Source of the DNA: Halodesulfovibrio marinisediminis DSM 17456
GTDB taxonomy: Bacteria; Desulfobacterota; Desulfovibrionia; Desulfovibrionales; Desulfovibrionaceae
Direction of reading: 5' to 3'
NCBI RefSeq assembly: GCF_900129975.1
Contig: NZ_FSRG01000006.1
Coordinates: 366,246-430,245 of the forward strand
DNA length: 64,000 nt
In this document: positions 7,826 through 16,635 of the stretch, one piece after another
Position numbering within the stretch: position 1 is the first letter of the stretch
Layout of the letters: the number at the start of each line of letters is the position of its first letter
Notes under the pieces: generated by a model
Databases searched by the model: none
Told to the model about the DNA's origin: nothing
The model's input: the letters and a program-made list of their open reading frames with translations, nothing else
Made by a program: the position numbers and the translations under genes

Positions 7826-9337
7826 GTGTTTACCTTTTTGAAATCCAAAGCTATTAAAAGTCTTAGCTTTGCCTTAGCAGGATTGTTGCTGCCTGCTATG
7901 GCATTCGCGTCCGCTTCTGCAGGCGCTCCGCACCTTGATGGTGCATCCCTTTCTGCGCTGTGGGTAATTCCATTCGCATGTATGTTGCTTTCTATTGCAA
8001 TCGGTCCGATTGCTGCGCCACACTTCTGGCACAACAACTTTGGTAAAATTTCTGTATTCTGGGCGCTCTGTTTCCTCGTGCCATTTACTATGGCATACGG
8101 ATTCTCCCTTGCTCTTTACGAAGCATTGCACGCTCTTCTTCTCGAATACTTCCCGTTCATCATTCTGCTTCTGGCTCTGTTTACCGTAGCTGGCGGCGTT
8201 CGTCTTAAAGGTAACCTTGTTGGTACACCTATTGTGAACACCGTGATGCTTCTCATCGGTACAGCTCTCGCTAGCTGGATGGGTACTACTGGTGCAGCAA
8301 TGCTCCTTATCCGTCCGCTTCTCCGTGCTAACGCTCACCGTAAATACAAAGTACACACTGTTGTATTCTTCATTTTCCTTGTTGCAAACATCGGTGGTTC
8401 CCTCACTCCACTTGGTGACCCACCACTCTTCCTCGGCTTCCTGAAAGGTGTTTCCTTCTTCTGGACCACCTCTCACATGCTGCCACTCATGGTGTTTGCA
8501 GCTACTATCCTTCTTGCTCTTTACTTCGGCGTTGATACCGTACTCTTTGCTAAAGAAGGTAAACCTGTACCACCTACCAACTGTTGTGACGAAGCACCAG
8601 CAGCTCCTGGTCGTTGTCGCTTCGAAAATGGTCGTCAGATCTACGGCTGCGGTTCTGAAGCTAAACTTGGCCTCGACGGCAAAGTTAACCTCCTGCTTCT
8701 CCTCGGCGTAATCGGTGCAGTACTCTTGTCCGGTATGTGGAACCCGCATGTAAGCTTCAACGTATACCATGTTCATGTTGAACTGCAGAACGTTGTTCGT
8801 GACATCATTCTTCTTATCATCACCGGTCTTTCTCTTAAACTTACCGACGACGAGTGCCGCCGTCTCAACGACTTTAACTGGTTCCCAATCCTCGAGGTTG
8901 GTAAACTCTTCATCGGTATCTTCCTGTCCATGATCCCAGCTATCGCTATCCTGAAAGCTGGCGAGAACGGTGCCCTTGCTTCTGTTATCAACATGGTTTC
9001 CCACAACGGCGAACCTGTTAATACCATGTACTTCTGGCTCACCGGTCTCCTTTCCTCCTTCCTGGACAACGCACCTACCTACCTCGTGTTCTTTAACACT
9101 GCTGGTGGCGATGCAGTTCACCTCATGGGCGACATGGCAAGCACTCTTCTTGCTATCTCCGCTGGTGCTGTATTCATGGGTGCTAACACCTACATTGGTA
9201 ACGCACCTAACTTCATGGTTCGTTCCATTGCAGAAGACCAGGGCGTAAAAATGCCTAGCTTCTTTGGCTACATGGCATGGTCCTTCGGTATTCTCATCCC
9301 ATTATTCGTTCTCATCACCTACGTCTTCATCGCATAG
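7826..9337 (+). CDS. nhaD: NhaD-type sodium/proton antiporter, paralogue 1, with Cys-rich loop
   Basis: A 503-residue polytopic inner membrane protein of the NhaD family, which exports Na+ (or Li+) in exchange for protons. It has the conserved blocks TGAAMLLIRPLLRANAHR, GSLTPLGDPPLFLGFLKG and SFLDNAPTYLVFFN. The N-terminus is signal-peptide-like, ending AFASASAGAPHLDG. I place the start at GTG 7826 because AAGGAG at 7811-7816 is well spaced for it, whereas the ATG at 7808 has no ribosome site; paralogue 2 starts in the same way. Relative to paralogue 2 it carries a 21-residue insertion in a soluble loop with Cys253, Cys254, Cys264 and Cys275, which could bind metal or sense redox. Confidence 0.9.
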   Translation: MFTFLKSKAIKSLSFALAGLLLPAMAFASASAGAPHLDGASLSALWVIPFACMLLSIAIGPIAAPHFWHNNFGKISVFWALCFLVPFTMAYGFSLALYEALHALLLEYFPFIILLLALFTVAGGVRLKGNLVGTPIVNTVMLLIGTALASWMGTTGAAMLLIRPLLRANAHRKYKVHTVVFFIFLVANIGGSLTPLGDPPLFLGFLKGVSFFWTTSHMLPLMVFAATILLALYFGVDTVLFAKEGKPVPPTNCCDEAPAAPGRCRFENGRQIYGCGSEAKLGLDGKVNLLLLLGVIGAVLLSGMWNPHVSFNVYHVHVELQNVVRDIILLIITGLSLKLTDDECRRLNDFNWFPILEVGKLFIGIFLSMIPAIAILKAGENGALASVINMVSHNGEPVNTMYFWLTGLLSSFLDNAPTYLVFFNTAGGDAVHLMGDMASTLLAISAGAVFMGANTYIGNAPNFMVRSIAEDQGVKMPSFFGYMAWSFGILIPLFVLITYVFIA

Positions 9338-9360
9338 ATTTAGGTTTGAATGATTGTATT

Positions 9361-9390
9361 GCCCCCGTGCTCAGCACGGGGGCTTTTTTT
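9361..9390 (+). terminator. Intrinsic terminator after nhaD paralogue 1
   Basis: A perfect 10-bp GC-rich stem, GCCCCCGTGC and GCACGGGGGC around a three-base loop, is followed by a run of seven T, 24 bases after the stop codon. Confidence 0.95.
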
Positions 9391-9690
9391 TGCCTAACTT
9401 CAGAACGATAGAAGACAGCTTACTACCTGCGCTCACACCAAAACACCGCATGCATACGTGTAATCCTTCTCCCCACCCTGCTCTCTGGACATAAATTCGA
9501 CAATCAACTTCGCTGCCCAACTTTTTTTGAGAGAAATATCACATTCATCTTATTATCAGAGCAAAAGATCTACTTTTAGAAGTAGTTACTAACTTCGAGA
9601 ATTCGTTGACGCCTTCTTAATAACCATAGTATGCCTGTATGCTAATTGTGTCTTACACAACGCTGGAATTGATAAAAGGAGTTTGAGTTT
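9391..9690 (+). promoter_or_regulatory. Leader of second nhaD gene with possible promoter
   Basis: This 300-base stretch has no gene. A possible sigma70 promoter is TTGACG at 9606-9611 and TATGCC at 9630-9635 with an 18-base spacer, which would start transcription about 50 bases before the ATG. AAAGGAG precedes the start codon. Together with the terminator at 9361 it argues that the two nhaD genes are transcribed separately. Confidence 0.4.
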
Positions 9691-11136
9691 ATGTTGACAG
9701 GTAAGCCTAACTTACTGTTTGCTAAATTGCTTACAGTTTTCGCAACGCTTCTGCTGCCATGCGCTGCGTTTGCGGCCTCAGCTGGCGCACCACATCTTGA
9801 TGGTGCCGCCCTCTCCGGCATATGGGTTCTGCCATTTGTCTGCATGCTGCTTTCTATCGCAGTATTTCCGTTGGCTGCGCCACACTTCTGGCACAGTCAC
9901 TTTGGTAAGATCTCTTTATTCTGGGCTCTTTGTTTTCTCATTCCATTCACAATTAAATTCGGTTTCTCTCTTGCCCTTTATGAAACATTACATGCCCTTT
10001 TATTAGAATATTTCCCATTTATTATTCTTTTATTAGCGCTGTTCACAGTGGCTGGCGGCGTACGTCTAACTGGTACTTTGGTGGGTACCCCTATTGTGAA
10101 CACCTTAATCCTTGTTATCGGTACAGCACTGGCGAGCTGGATGGGAACGACCGGCGCAGCTATGCTGCTTATCCGCCCGTTGCTTCGTGCAAATGCACAC
10201 CGAAAGTTCAAGGTGCACTCCGTAGTGTTCTTCATTTTCCTTGTGGCAAACATCGGTGGCTCCCTGACTCCATTAGGTGACCCACCGCTCTTCCTTGGCT
10301 TCCTGCAGGGTGTGTCCTTCTTCTGGACTACAACCCATATGCTGTTACCAATGCTATTCTGTATAGCTATCCTGACAGTTGTGTACTTCTTCTTAGACAC
10401 CTACCTCTATAACAAAGAAGGTCGTCCTGCCCCTGAAGGTCTGGATGCTTCCAATACCGAGAAACTCGGTCTGGAAGGCAAGATAAACCTTCTTCTCCTT
10501 CTTGGTGTTATCGGATCTGTACTGCTGTCGGGTACATGGAAGCCAAATATTGAATTCAACATCTACCACGTACATGTTGAGTTGCAGAACGTTGTTCGTG
10601 ACATGCTCCTTCTCATCATTACCGGTCTCTCCCTGAAGCTGACCTCTGATGAAAGCCGCAGACGAAACGACTTTAACTGGTTCCCGATTCTTGAAGTTGG
10701 AAAGCTATTTATCGGTATCTTCCTATCCATGATTCCGGCAATCGCTATTCTGAAAGCAGGAACAGACGGCGCTCTTGCACCGATCATCAACCTTGTTTCA
10801 AATGCTAATGGCCAGCCGGTTGACATCATGTACTTCTGGCTTACCGGTATTCTTTCTTCCTTCCTCGACAACGCACCAACCTACCTCGTGTTCTTCAACA
10901 CAGCCGGTGGTGACGCAGTACACCTTATGTCTGATATGGCAAGCACCTTGCTCGCTATCTCAGCCGGTGCTGTATTCATGGGAGCCAACACATACATCGG
11001 TAACGCACCAAACTTTATGGTTCGTGCGATTGCTGAAGATCAGGGCATAAAAATGCCTAGCTTCTTTGGCTACATGCTCTGGTCATTCGGCATTCTCATA
11101 CCAGTATTTATCCTTGTAACCTTTATCTTCATTTAA
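9691..11136 (+). CDS. nhaD: NhaD-type sodium/proton antiporter, paralogue 2
   Basis: A 481-residue antiporter that aligns with paralogue 1 over its whole length, with long identical runs such as LLLEYFPFIILLLALFTVAG and GAVFMGANTYIGNAPNFMVR. It should exchange Na+ for H+ across the inner membrane. The N-terminus is again signal-like (PCAAFAASAGAPHLDG). The loop that carries four Cys in paralogue 1 is short here (APEGLDASNTEKLGLEG) and has none. Codon use is more mixed than in paralogue 1, which uses a narrower, highly-expressed-type set, so the two copies may differ in expression level. A tandem duplication followed by loop divergence is the simplest history. Confidence 0.9.
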   Translation: MLTGKPNLLFAKLLTVFATLLLPCAAFAASAGAPHLDGAALSGIWVLPFVCMLLSIAVFPLAAPHFWHSHFGKISLFWALCFLIPFTIKFGFSLALYETLHALLLEYFPFIILLLALFTVAGGVRLTGTLVGTPIVNTLILVIGTALASWMGTTGAAMLLIRPLLRANAHRKFKVHSVVFFIFLVANIGGSLTPLGDPPLFLGFLQGVSFFWTTTHMLLPMLFCIAILTVVYFFLDTYLYNKEGRPAPEGLDASNTEKLGLEGKINLLLLLGVIGSVLLSGTWKPNIEFNIYHVHVELQNVVRDMLLLIITGLSLKLTSDESRRRNDFNWFPILEVGKLFIGIFLSMIPAIAILKAGTDGALAPIINLVSNANGQPVDIMYFWLTGILSSFLDNAPTYLVFFNTAGGDAVHLMSDMASTLLAISAGAVFMGANTYIGNAPNFMVRAIAEDQGIKMPSFFGYMLWSFGILIPVFILVTFIFI

Positions 11137-11147
11137 ACCGCATAACG

Positions 11148-11178
11148 AAAGCCCCCTGCACACCGCAGGGGGCTTTTT
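11148..11178 (+). terminator. Intrinsic terminator after nhaD paralogue 2
   Basis: Arms GCCCCCTGC (11151-11159) and GCAGGGGGC (11165-11173) form a 9-bp stem followed by five T, shortly after the stop codon. Confidence 0.93.
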
Positions 11179-11427
11179 ATTAATAACAGTCAGGCAGAGA
11201 TGTAACAATCTTAACAAACTTACCGCCCAATAATTACCTTACACAATAAATAGCATCGCCCTATTCTACCTGCAAAAGCAGTTTCCACCCACAGTCTCCC
11301 AGCCAAGTCTGTCAGCAAGCCGACTAAGCGTGTCATTTTTTTAAATTCGTAACACGTTGACGATAACCTTCCACGAATGGTATCGGTAATCCATCGCGCC
11401 AATCACTCATACCATTGGATACATATT

Positions 11428-12081
11428 ATGCATATTGCCGAAGGTGTTCTTCCTCCAGTCATTTTAGCTTCCAGCGCTGCATTAACAGCAGCGGGAGTTT
11501 GTATCGGGCTGAAAAAGCTTAATTATGATCGCATCATGACTACTGCTATCCTTTCAGCCGCTTTCTTTGTTGCATCGCTTATCCACATACCTATCGGGCC
11601 GGTTTCCGGTCATCTTATTCTGAACGGACTTCTTGGTCTGATGCTCGGTTGGGTAGCTTTCCCAGCAATACTAGTTGCCCTGACCCTTCAAGCAATCCTG
11701 TTCCAATTTGGTGGCCTCACTACACTTGGTGTGAACACGCTGAACATGGCACTTTCACCTGTCATATGTTTCTACGTTTTCCGTCCCATGCTCAGCAGAG
11801 GAACCTTCTCCCTGCGAATGGCAGCCTTTTTATGCGGCATGTCAGCAGTGGCCCTTTCCGCAGTACTGACATCGGGAACTCTTGCCCTTGGTGGTGACAA
11901 TTTCCTGAACTCCGCAAAAATATTACTGCTTTCCAGTGTACCAGTTATGATCATTGAAGGACTGATTACAGCTATTGTTGTCGGTTTTTTAGCAAAAGTG
12001 GCGCCACAAATTTTCGATTTCAAAATTGCTGTGCCGAATCCCGGCATTGCTACGCAGACTTCACCAAGCGTAACAGAGTAA
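11428..12081 (+). CDS. cbiM: Cobalt ECF transporter substrate-specific component CbiM
   Basis: A 217-residue membrane protein that captures Co2+ for the energy-coupling factor transporter. The frame is open from 11377, but the family N-terminus MHIAEGVLPP starts at the ATG at 11428. In CbiM/NikM proteins the N-terminal Met-His pair takes part in metal coordination, so this start is functionally decisive. The segment NGLLGLMLGWVAFPAILVAL and GVNTLNMALSP fit CbiM. It is followed closely by cbiQ and cbiO. I find no cbiN gene, the small partner of CbiM in many cobalt systems, and no recognisable cobalamin riboswitch upstream. Ni2+ is an alternative substrate. Confidence 0.88.
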   Translation: MHIAEGVLPPVILASSAALTAAGVCIGLKKLNYDRIMTTAILSAAFFVASLIHIPIGPVSGHLILNGLLGLMLGWVAFPAILVALTLQAILFQFGGLTTLGVNTLNMALSPVICFYVFRPMLSRGTFSLRMAAFLCGMSAVALSAVLTSGTLALGGDNFLNSAKILLLSSVPVMIIEGLITAIVVGFLAKVAPQIFDFKIAVPNPGIATQTSPSVTE

Positions 12082-12084
12082 CAT

Positions 12085-12852
12085 ATGGCTCTTGAATCTT
12101 TTGCTGAAGGCACAAGCCCTTTTCATTCAATGGACGCAGCAGCTAAAATTACTGCTGCGACATTTTTTTCAATCTGCACTGCGTTGCTCACGACTATTCC
12201 AACAGCCTGTGCAGCACTAATCGTAGGTATCGCCCTGCTTTGCATTGCGCAATTGCCCGTTAAAACTCTTTGCAGACGTCTTCTGTTCATCAATGCATTC
12301 ATCGCTTTTCTCTGGCTCACCCTACCTGTTTCAACCACAGGAACGCCAATCTACTCTTGGGGCGGCTTCACCATAACCAAAGAAGGCGTTGATTTGACGC
12401 TGCTTATCACGCTAAAATCAAACGCAATCATCACAGCATTTATTGCACTGCTTGCAACATCCAACATAACCGACATAGGCGCAGGGTTCGCAAAACTTCG
12501 TGTTCCACAAAAACTCAGCCTGCTTTTCCTCTTCACATGGCGTTACATTCACGTCATTCAGGAAGAATACAAACGGTTATCCACCGCCGCAACGCTACGT
12601 GGATTTGTTCCAACTACCAACAGTCATACTTACAAAACCTACGCAAACCTTATTGCAATGGTGCTGGTAAAGAGCCACGACAGAGCCGAGCGTGTTTCTA
12701 ACGCTATGAAGCTTCGCGGTTTCAATGGCACATTCCATTCTCTGCACAGCACGCAGAAAACCTCCACAGACACAGCCGTTACCGCCTGCATTATACTTAT
12801 CGGCACAGCCCTACTCGCTGCCGATTTTTTCCATCTTACGGAGTTATTGTAA
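12085..12852 (+). CDS. cbiQ: ECF transporter transmembrane component CbiQ
   Basis: A 255-residue membrane protein, the coupling subunit that links CbiM to the ATPase CbiO. The cytoplasmic coupling motifs AATLRGFVP and, later, NAMKLRGFNG correspond to the paired A-R-G signatures of EcfT proteins. It starts 3 bases after cbiM and ends overlapping the first base of cbiO (TAATG), so the three genes form one tightly coupled operon. Confidence 0.9.
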   Translation: MALESFAEGTSPFHSMDAAAKITAATFFSICTALLTTIPTACAALIVGIALLCIAQLPVKTLCRRLLFINAFIAFLWLTLPVSTTGTPIYSWGGFTITKEGVDLTLLITLKSNAIITAFIALLATSNITDIGAGFAKLRVPQKLSLLFLFTWRYIHVIQEEYKRLSTAATLRGFVPTTNSHTYKTYANLIAMVLVKSHDRAERVSNAMKLRGFNGTFHSLHSTQKTSTDTAVTACIILIGTALLAADFFHLTELL

Positions 12853-13574
12853 TGAGCACCCCATTGCTTTCCCTTACCGACATCCACTACACTTACGCTG
12901 GAACCACCGCACCTGCACTCACCGGTGCAAGCCTTGAGTTATTCTCCAGTTCTCGACTCGGTGTGCTCGGACACAACGGCAGTGGTAAAACAACACTTTT
13001 TCTTGCAGCAATGGGTATTCTCACGCCAAACAAAGGCACCATCACCTACACAGGCAAACAGCTCAAAGCTGAAAAAGATTTTCGCACACTGCGCGCTGAG
13101 ATCGGATACCTTTTCCAGCGCTCAGACGACCAACTCTTTTCACCTACCGTCATAGATGACGTGGCATTCGGCCCCCTTAATCTAGGCAAAACGCCTGAGC
13201 AAGCATTCCAAATCGCCACAGAAAAGCTTTCTCTCGTGGGACTGCAAGGATTCGAAAACCGCATTACCCACAAACTCTCAGGCGGCGAAAAAAAGATGGT
13301 TGCCCTCGCCTCAGTACTGGCAATGCAACCCAAAGCGCTCCTCCTTGATGAGCCGACAAACGACCTTGATCCAGATACCCGCGAACGACTCATAGGCATC
13401 TTGAAAGATCTCGATATTGCGCTCTGCATCATCTCCCACGACTGGGATTTTCTCGACAAAACATGCACCAGCTTCCTCAACGTGGAAAACGGTGTTACCA
13501 AGTCTGCCGAGTGCATACCGCATACGCACGTCCACACGCATCATGGTGGCAACGTCGCTCATAAACATGAATAA
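12852..13574 (+). CDS. cbiO: ECF transporter ATPase CbiO with His-rich tail
   Basis: A 240-residue ABC ATPase that powers cobalt uptake. Walker A is GHNGSGKTTL, the signature is KLSGGEKKMVALA and Walker B is ALLLDEPTNDLD. The Q-loop is LFQRSDDQLFSP. The last 20 residues are unusual, IPHTHVHTHHGG then AHKHE, giving a run of His residues likely able to bind divalent metal at the cytoplasmic side. The gene overlaps cbiQ by one base. It is convergent with mscS across repeat copy B. Confidence 0.9.
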   Translation: MSTPLLSLTDIHYTYAGTTAPALTGASLELFSSSRLGVLGHNGSGKTTLFLAAMGILTPNKGTITYTGKQLKAEKDFRTLRAEIGYLFQRSDDQLFSPTVIDDVAFGPLNLGKTPEQAFQIATEKLSLVGLQGFENRITHKLSGGEKKMVALASVLAMQPKALLLDEPTNDLDPDTRERLIGILKDLDIALCIISHDWDFLDKTCTSFLNVENGVTKSAECIPHTHVHTHHGGNVAHKHE

Positions 13575-13620
13575 TTTTTTGCTAACGCCTCCGCCAGGCC
13601 TTTGATGATTTCTTCTTTTT

Positions 13621-13933
13621 GCCTCCGGCGGCCAGAGAACTTGTTACACTTTCGCTATCTGTAATCTCTCGTTCCTCGAGAACAGCTACGACTTTTGTAA
13701 AAAGGCTTCTCTGGACTCTCCAAAAACTTTTACTCGCGAGGGCAACACGTTACTTACGTCCCCTTACGGCTTATACACCACTACCTTTCACTTAATAAAT
13801 AAGGGCTATCCTAGCTACACAGGACAGCCCTTTTTTCTATTCAAGTCAGTTAATTAAAGCCGCGTAAAAATATTAAACAACATACTTTCGTCGCCTAATA
13901 AAGGCTTCTGGAGATTCTTAAGCCGCCGGAGGC
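13621..13933. repeat. Repeat element copy B with terminal inverted repeats
   Basis: A 313-bp unit bounded by GCCTCCGGCGGC (13621-13632) and its exact reverse complement GCCGCCGGAGGC (13922-13933). It is related to copy A at 6311-6600. The CCAGAGAA hairpin of copy A is interrupted here by roughly 50 bases of extra sequence, and the 30-bp palindrome of copy A is reduced to TTCTTAAG. Like copy A it lies between convergent genes and includes a terminator hairpin. Confidence 0.85.
13801..13836. terminator. Bidirectional terminator inside repeat copy B
   Basis: The hairpin AAGGGCTATCCT with AGGACAGCCCTT, with one mismatch, is followed by TTTTTT and lies between cbiO (plus) and mscS (minus). It matches the hairpin in copy A. 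Confidence 0.85.
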
Positions 13934-13950
13934 ATTCCTAAACAGATACT

Positions 13951-16281
13951 CTACTTTGTTCCCTTAGCTTGGGCTGCGGCATCATCGTCAGCCATATTTT
14001 GCGCAGCTGCTGAAAGCTCCTGCTGCTGCTCCGGAGTAAGCTGCTCCCCCTTGGGAACGTGCACAGCCACAGTAGGCCGAGCAAACTCAATGCCTTCCTC
14101 TTTAAAAATCTGACGCATTTTAGTGTACACGATCTTACGTATACTCCACTGTCCGCCCGGCTTCGTCATGAACTTCACACGCATGCGCAATCCATATTGT
14201 TCAATTGCTTTTACGCCTTGCGACTTAATGTCATCCAACAAAAGAGCATCCAGATCCGGATCCTCACGAACCTCTTTATTGATACGTTTAATGATCTTTT
14301 TAATCTTATTCACATCGGTATCGAACGGAACAAGATATTCAAGCTTCATGATGGCAAATCCACGGGACATGTTCGTCACAAAATTAATTGTTCCGAATGG
14401 AATAGTGAAAAGAGAACCACGATGATGACGTAACTTCAGAGCACGTATAGAAATTTCTTCGACTGTCCCCATGGAATTACCCACTTGGATGTAGTCATTC
14501 ACTCGGAACGCATCATCCATCAGGAAGAATATGCCAGAGATAATATCTTTAACGAGAGTCTGTGCACCAAAACCGATTGCGAGCCCAAAGACACTGGCAC
14601 CGGCAAGAAGCGGTGTAATGTCGATACCAAGAGATGATAAAATAATAAGAGAGACTACTACGACAAGAAAACCAAAAAGGAATTTGCGGAACAACTGAAG
14701 CAGTGTTGCAAAGCGGTCTCCTCCGGCACTGCCGCCGGACTCGTTATCTTTGGCATGATATGCATCAATTTTTCGCTCTATTGCAACACTGATAAGCGCC
14801 CAAAGAATGTAGGCTACGACAATGGTAAAAAGTATACCGATGAATGAACCGGCGGTGTCTAATCCGACACGAACAGGAACTCCCCAGATATTAAGTAACC
14901 CCATGAATATCAGTAGAAAAATACCAACACGGAAGCTTACCTTAAGAAAATTACAGAATCGCAATGCGGTTGTAGCTGGCAGACTTTGTACAACTTGATC
15001 TGAAGAGTCCTGAGTGTGTTCTACTGCTTCAGTGTTAACTGTGGTTGTTTCTTGTTCTGACTCAACTTTTGCTTCTTCAAATTGCCCTTCTGATGTCTCT
15101 ATTGGCTGACAACCTCCAGTCTTCAGGGCAACACCACTCATGCAGTCCACAAGCTGCTGTGCAAGCCAGTTTACAATGCAATATACTGGGACACTCAAGA
15201 TTGTGGCGACAGCCGGAATAACTGCACCAGAGCCACGTACCATCAAAACGACCAGCCAACACAACCAGCCGAAGAACAACAAGGTGACCAACATAACATG
15301 CCATATTCCAGCAACCTGATACCGAAGCGAACCAATCTGGGTGTTCTTTCGAAGCGCCGCTGTCCCGTTTCGCGCCTCCCACACAACCAAAAGAGAAATA
15401 CCGCACACAACAATGAAGCTGGTAACAGCAAGTGAAAGAAGGTACCAGCGTTCTGCTTCACCTTGTAAGAGAATGAGAAATGAAATCAGCAACCCTAACG
15501 CTGCAATACGACTAATCCACAGCACCCACTGGTACACAGTCATTGCTGTTTCATTTGACAACGGTAGATACCGAAGCCCTTCTGCCTTCGGCACAAGTAC
15601 AAATCGGGCAACAAGCCCCACAAAATCTACAAGCAACACAGTAATAAACCATGAGAGGATTATAGGCTTTGCTTCACTGCTCTGCTCGTACAAGAAAAGA
15701 TAGACTCCCAAAATAACAACGCTGGAAAGCACTATACCAAACAGGTCAATGCTTGCACGCATACAAAGACGGAGTACTTTCCTGAAGAATCCCCATTCCT
15801 TTGGGGTTGTTTCAATGATGTTTCGTAGATTACGGGTTTTTCTACGATAGAACATACGTACACCTATCCAGATTAGGGACAGCAAAACTATACCCTTGGC
15901 AAGATCTATCAGCGGTACTTTTCCCCTTCCGCTTACTGCCTTAAAAACTACATCCGGTATATCTTCAGCTGCTTGCGCAGCATCACCAAATAAGTAGTCA
16001 AATCTCTCATGCACCCGTGCGAGCTTTGCAGAAAATACCTGCGCTAAATTTTTTTCCTGAGTTGCAGCAGGAGCTAGGGCCTCCTTACGAAGCTCTTCAA
16101 GAAGTAACGCACGCACTTGCTCATCACTCATTCCTGCTAAGATTGCATCTACCTGTTCACTGGTAGCATCAGCAGGAATTTGCGGAACTGCATCTGCTGC
16201 CCTGCTCACATTCACAAGCAAGCAACCAAAGAAGATCAACACAAACGCAATAAGAATCTGATTACGTATACTCACAGACAC
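13951..16281 (-). CDS. MscS family mechanosensitive ion channel, large form
   Basis: A 776-residue membrane protein. It has a signal peptide (residues 1-28, ending SRA), a periplasmic segment of about 90 residues, then many transmembrane helices, and a conserved MscS core in the last 300 residues. The pore-lining helix reads AGASVFGLAIGFGAQTLV, followed by DIISGIFFLMDDAFRVNDYI and the beta domain with TIPFGTI. The channel opens on membrane stretch and releases solutes during hypo-osmotic shock. Its size places it with the long MscK/YbdG/YbiO-like relatives. An acidic linker (EEAKVESEQETTTVNTEAVE) precedes the core helices. The C-terminus is Gln/Ala-rich. Confidence 0.9.
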   Translation of the reverse strand: MSVSIRNQILIAFVLIFFGCLLVNVSRAADAVPQIPADATSEQVDAILAGMSDEQVRALLLEELRKEALAPAATQEKNLAQVFSAKLARVHERFDYLFGDAAQAAEDIPDVVFKAVSGRGKVPLIDLAKGIVLLSLIWIGVRMFYRRKTRNLRNIIETTPKEWGFFRKVLRLCMRASIDLFGIVLSSVVILGVYLFLYEQSSEAKPIILSWFITVLLVDFVGLVARFVLVPKAEGLRYLPLSNETAMTVYQWVLWISRIAALGLLISFLILLQGEAERWYLLSLAVTSFIVVCGISLLVVWEARNGTAALRKNTQIGSLRYQVAGIWHVMLVTLLFFGWLCWLVVLMVRGSGAVIPAVATILSVPVYCIVNWLAQQLVDCMSGVALKTGGCQPIETSEGQFEEAKVESEQETTTVNTEAVEHTQDSSDQVVQSLPATTALRFCNFLKVSFRVGIFLLIFMGLLNIWGVPVRVGLDTAGSFIGILFTIVVAYILWALISVAIERKIDAYHAKDNESGGSAGGDRFATLLQLFRKFLFGFLVVVVSLIILSSLGIDITPLLAGASVFGLAIGFGAQTLVKDIISGIFFLMDDAFRVNDYIQVGNSMGTVEEISIRALKLRHHRGSLFTIPFGTINFVTNMSRGFAIMKLEYLVPFDTDVNKIKKIIKRINKEVREDPDLDALLLDDIKSQGVKAIEQYGLRMRVKFMTKPGGQWSIRKIVYTKMRQIFKEEGIEFARPTVAVHVPKGEQLTPEQQQELSAAAQNMADDDAAAQAKGTK

Positions 16282-16336
16282 TCTCCTGTATTATCCTGTA
16301 AGCATACTCTTTTTTTATCTTTTATTCCTATGACAT

Positions 16337-16371
16337 AAAAAAAGAGTAGAACCCGAAGACTCTACTCTTAT
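16337..16371 (-). terminator. Intrinsic terminator for the Cys-rich miniprotein gene
   Basis: Arms AAGAGTAGA (16342-16350) and TCTACTCTT (16361-16369) form a 9-bp stem. On the minus strand the stem is followed by a T-run, placing the terminator about 40 bases after the stop of the small gene. Confidence 0.85.
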
Positions 16372-16409
16372 ATCGTTCAATCGTTACATTGGGATGTAGC
16401 CAATGTTAC

Positions 16410-16574
16410 CTATTTCTTTTTTAACGGCTTGCCACAACACTGCAGCGGCACTGAACATCGCTCTTCAACGCTGCCATCAGTCTTGCATGCACAAGGCTTT
16501 TCGATCTTAATTTCTAAGTGGCATGAAGTACAGTAATACACATCGCCTTTCTTCATTTCGCTACAAACGGTCAT
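16410..16574 (-). CDS. Small eight-cysteine zinc-ribbon-like protein (54 aa)
   Basis: A 54-residue protein with a strong AAGGAGG ribosome site about 6 bases before its ATG. It reads MTVCSEMKKGDVYYCTSCHL at the start and ends LQCCGKPLKKK. Cys residues are at 4, 15, 18, 28, 30, 40, 46 and 47. The C-x2-C and final C-C-G-K-P-L pattern resembles the desulforedoxin-like rubredoxin-type knuckles and small zinc ribbons of sulfate reducers, so one or two metal sites (Zn or Fe) are likely. The gene has its own terminator and stands alone between mscS and the heptosyltransferase. I do not recognise a named family; the metal-binding role is inferred. Confidence 0.8.
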   Translation of the reverse strand: MTVCSEMKKGDVYYCTSCHLEIKIEKPCACKTDGSVEERCSVPLQCCGKPLKKK

Positions 16575-16635
16575 AAAACCCTCCTTGGAATAGAGAGAAG
16601 TGTAGCATATTCAAGAAAGTCATGGTGTATAGATT

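Noticed and set aside
7874..9121. Long open frame on the minus strand opposite nhaD paralogue 1
   Set aside because: It is the shadow of a strongly codon-biased gene, has no ribosome site, and its Cys/His/Lys-rich translation has no domain. The plus-strand frame is a clear NhaD.
11179..11427. Possible cobalamin riboswitch upstream of cbiM
   Set aside because: Words such as CCACCCACAG and GCCAAGTCTGTC look faintly like parts of the B12 box, but the core GCCACTG box and the paired 5' elements are missing.
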